Position numbers and translations under genes: made by a program. A stretch of DNA of 5,809 bases from NCBI GenBank assembly GCA_024231375.1, contig JAAEQP010001506.1, positions 1 through 5,809 on the forward strand, read 5' to 3'. The notes under the pieces were generated by a model. It was given only the letters and a program-made list of their open reading frames with translations. It was not told the origin of the DNA and ran no database searches. Position 1 is the first letter of the stretch; every line of letters begins with the position of its first letter. Shown piece after piece: positions 5,761-5,809 of the stretch. The stretch is from a bacterium. Its GTDB lineage: Bacteria > Hydrogenedentota > Hydrogenedentia > Hydrogenedentiales > SLHB01.

Positions 5761-5809
5761 GGGACAGTCCCCGACGCGTGGCCCGCGACAACCTGGGGAC
5801 AGCCACCCA
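5761..5809. repeat. Second GGGACAGTCCCC repeat element, truncated by window edge
   Basis: GGGACAGTCCCCG (5761-5773) is identical to the inner part of the right arm of the inverted repeat at 4427-4439. A second half-unit, GGGGACAG, follows at 5795-5802 and continues as CCACCCA to the window end. Spacing between the units (about 22 nt) is similar to that of the upstream element, but the arms differ here, so this is a diverged or different member of the same family. It sits 57 nt after the sialidase-like stop codon. The remaining downstream bases (5705-5760) show no gene and no terminator with a T tract. Confidence 0.6.

Overview
The window holds five protein-coding genes of high-GC bacterial character in two divergent transcription units. 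No RNA gene, CRISPR array or insertion sequence is visible. The probable source is an environmental or metagenome-derived lineage of the Planctomycetota / Lentisphaerota / Hydrogenedentota kind. This rests on a pseudopilin with a C-terminal H-X(n)-DG motif, a secreted Asp-box (BNR) propeller protein, a lone sugar ABC uptake cassette, and small dispersed intergenic palindromes. The exact phylum cannot be fixed from the sequence alone.

Minus strand, in transcription order: a solute-binding lipoprotein (4156-2753), a MalF-type permease (2756-1860, GTG start overlapping the previous stop by 4 nt) and a MalG-type permease (1870-986, 11-nt overlap). These form a tight operon for a carbohydrate-type ABC importer. 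No ATPase gene is present in the window. After a 125-bp gap with its own good sigma70-like promoter comes a type II secretion-style pseudopilin (860 to beyond base 1), truncated by the window edge.

Plus strand: one gene (about 4559-5704) for an exported sialidase-like beta-propeller with two Asp-box motifs. Its start is ambiguous. The best Shine-Dalgarno supports a GTG at 4559, but an ATG-led signal-peptide-like stretch lies just upstream in another frame.

The 400-bp divergent spacer (4157-4558) contains a CHPERSRR-type dispersed repeat (about 4304-4332), a large imperfect inverted repeat built from GGGACAGTCCC units (4380-4448), and a candidate promoter with an overlapping small palindrome (4484-4512). 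A further GGGACAGTCCCC element follows the sialidase-like gene at the right edge, so the gene is bracketed by related repeats.

The layout suggests a small glycan-use locus: an exported propeller protein acts on or binds a glycan, the ABC system imports the released sugar, and a neighbouring pseudopilin belongs to a surface or secretion apparatus. The substrate is not determinable here. The least explained material is the intergenic repeat set and the unusual gene starts, not the proteins themselves.
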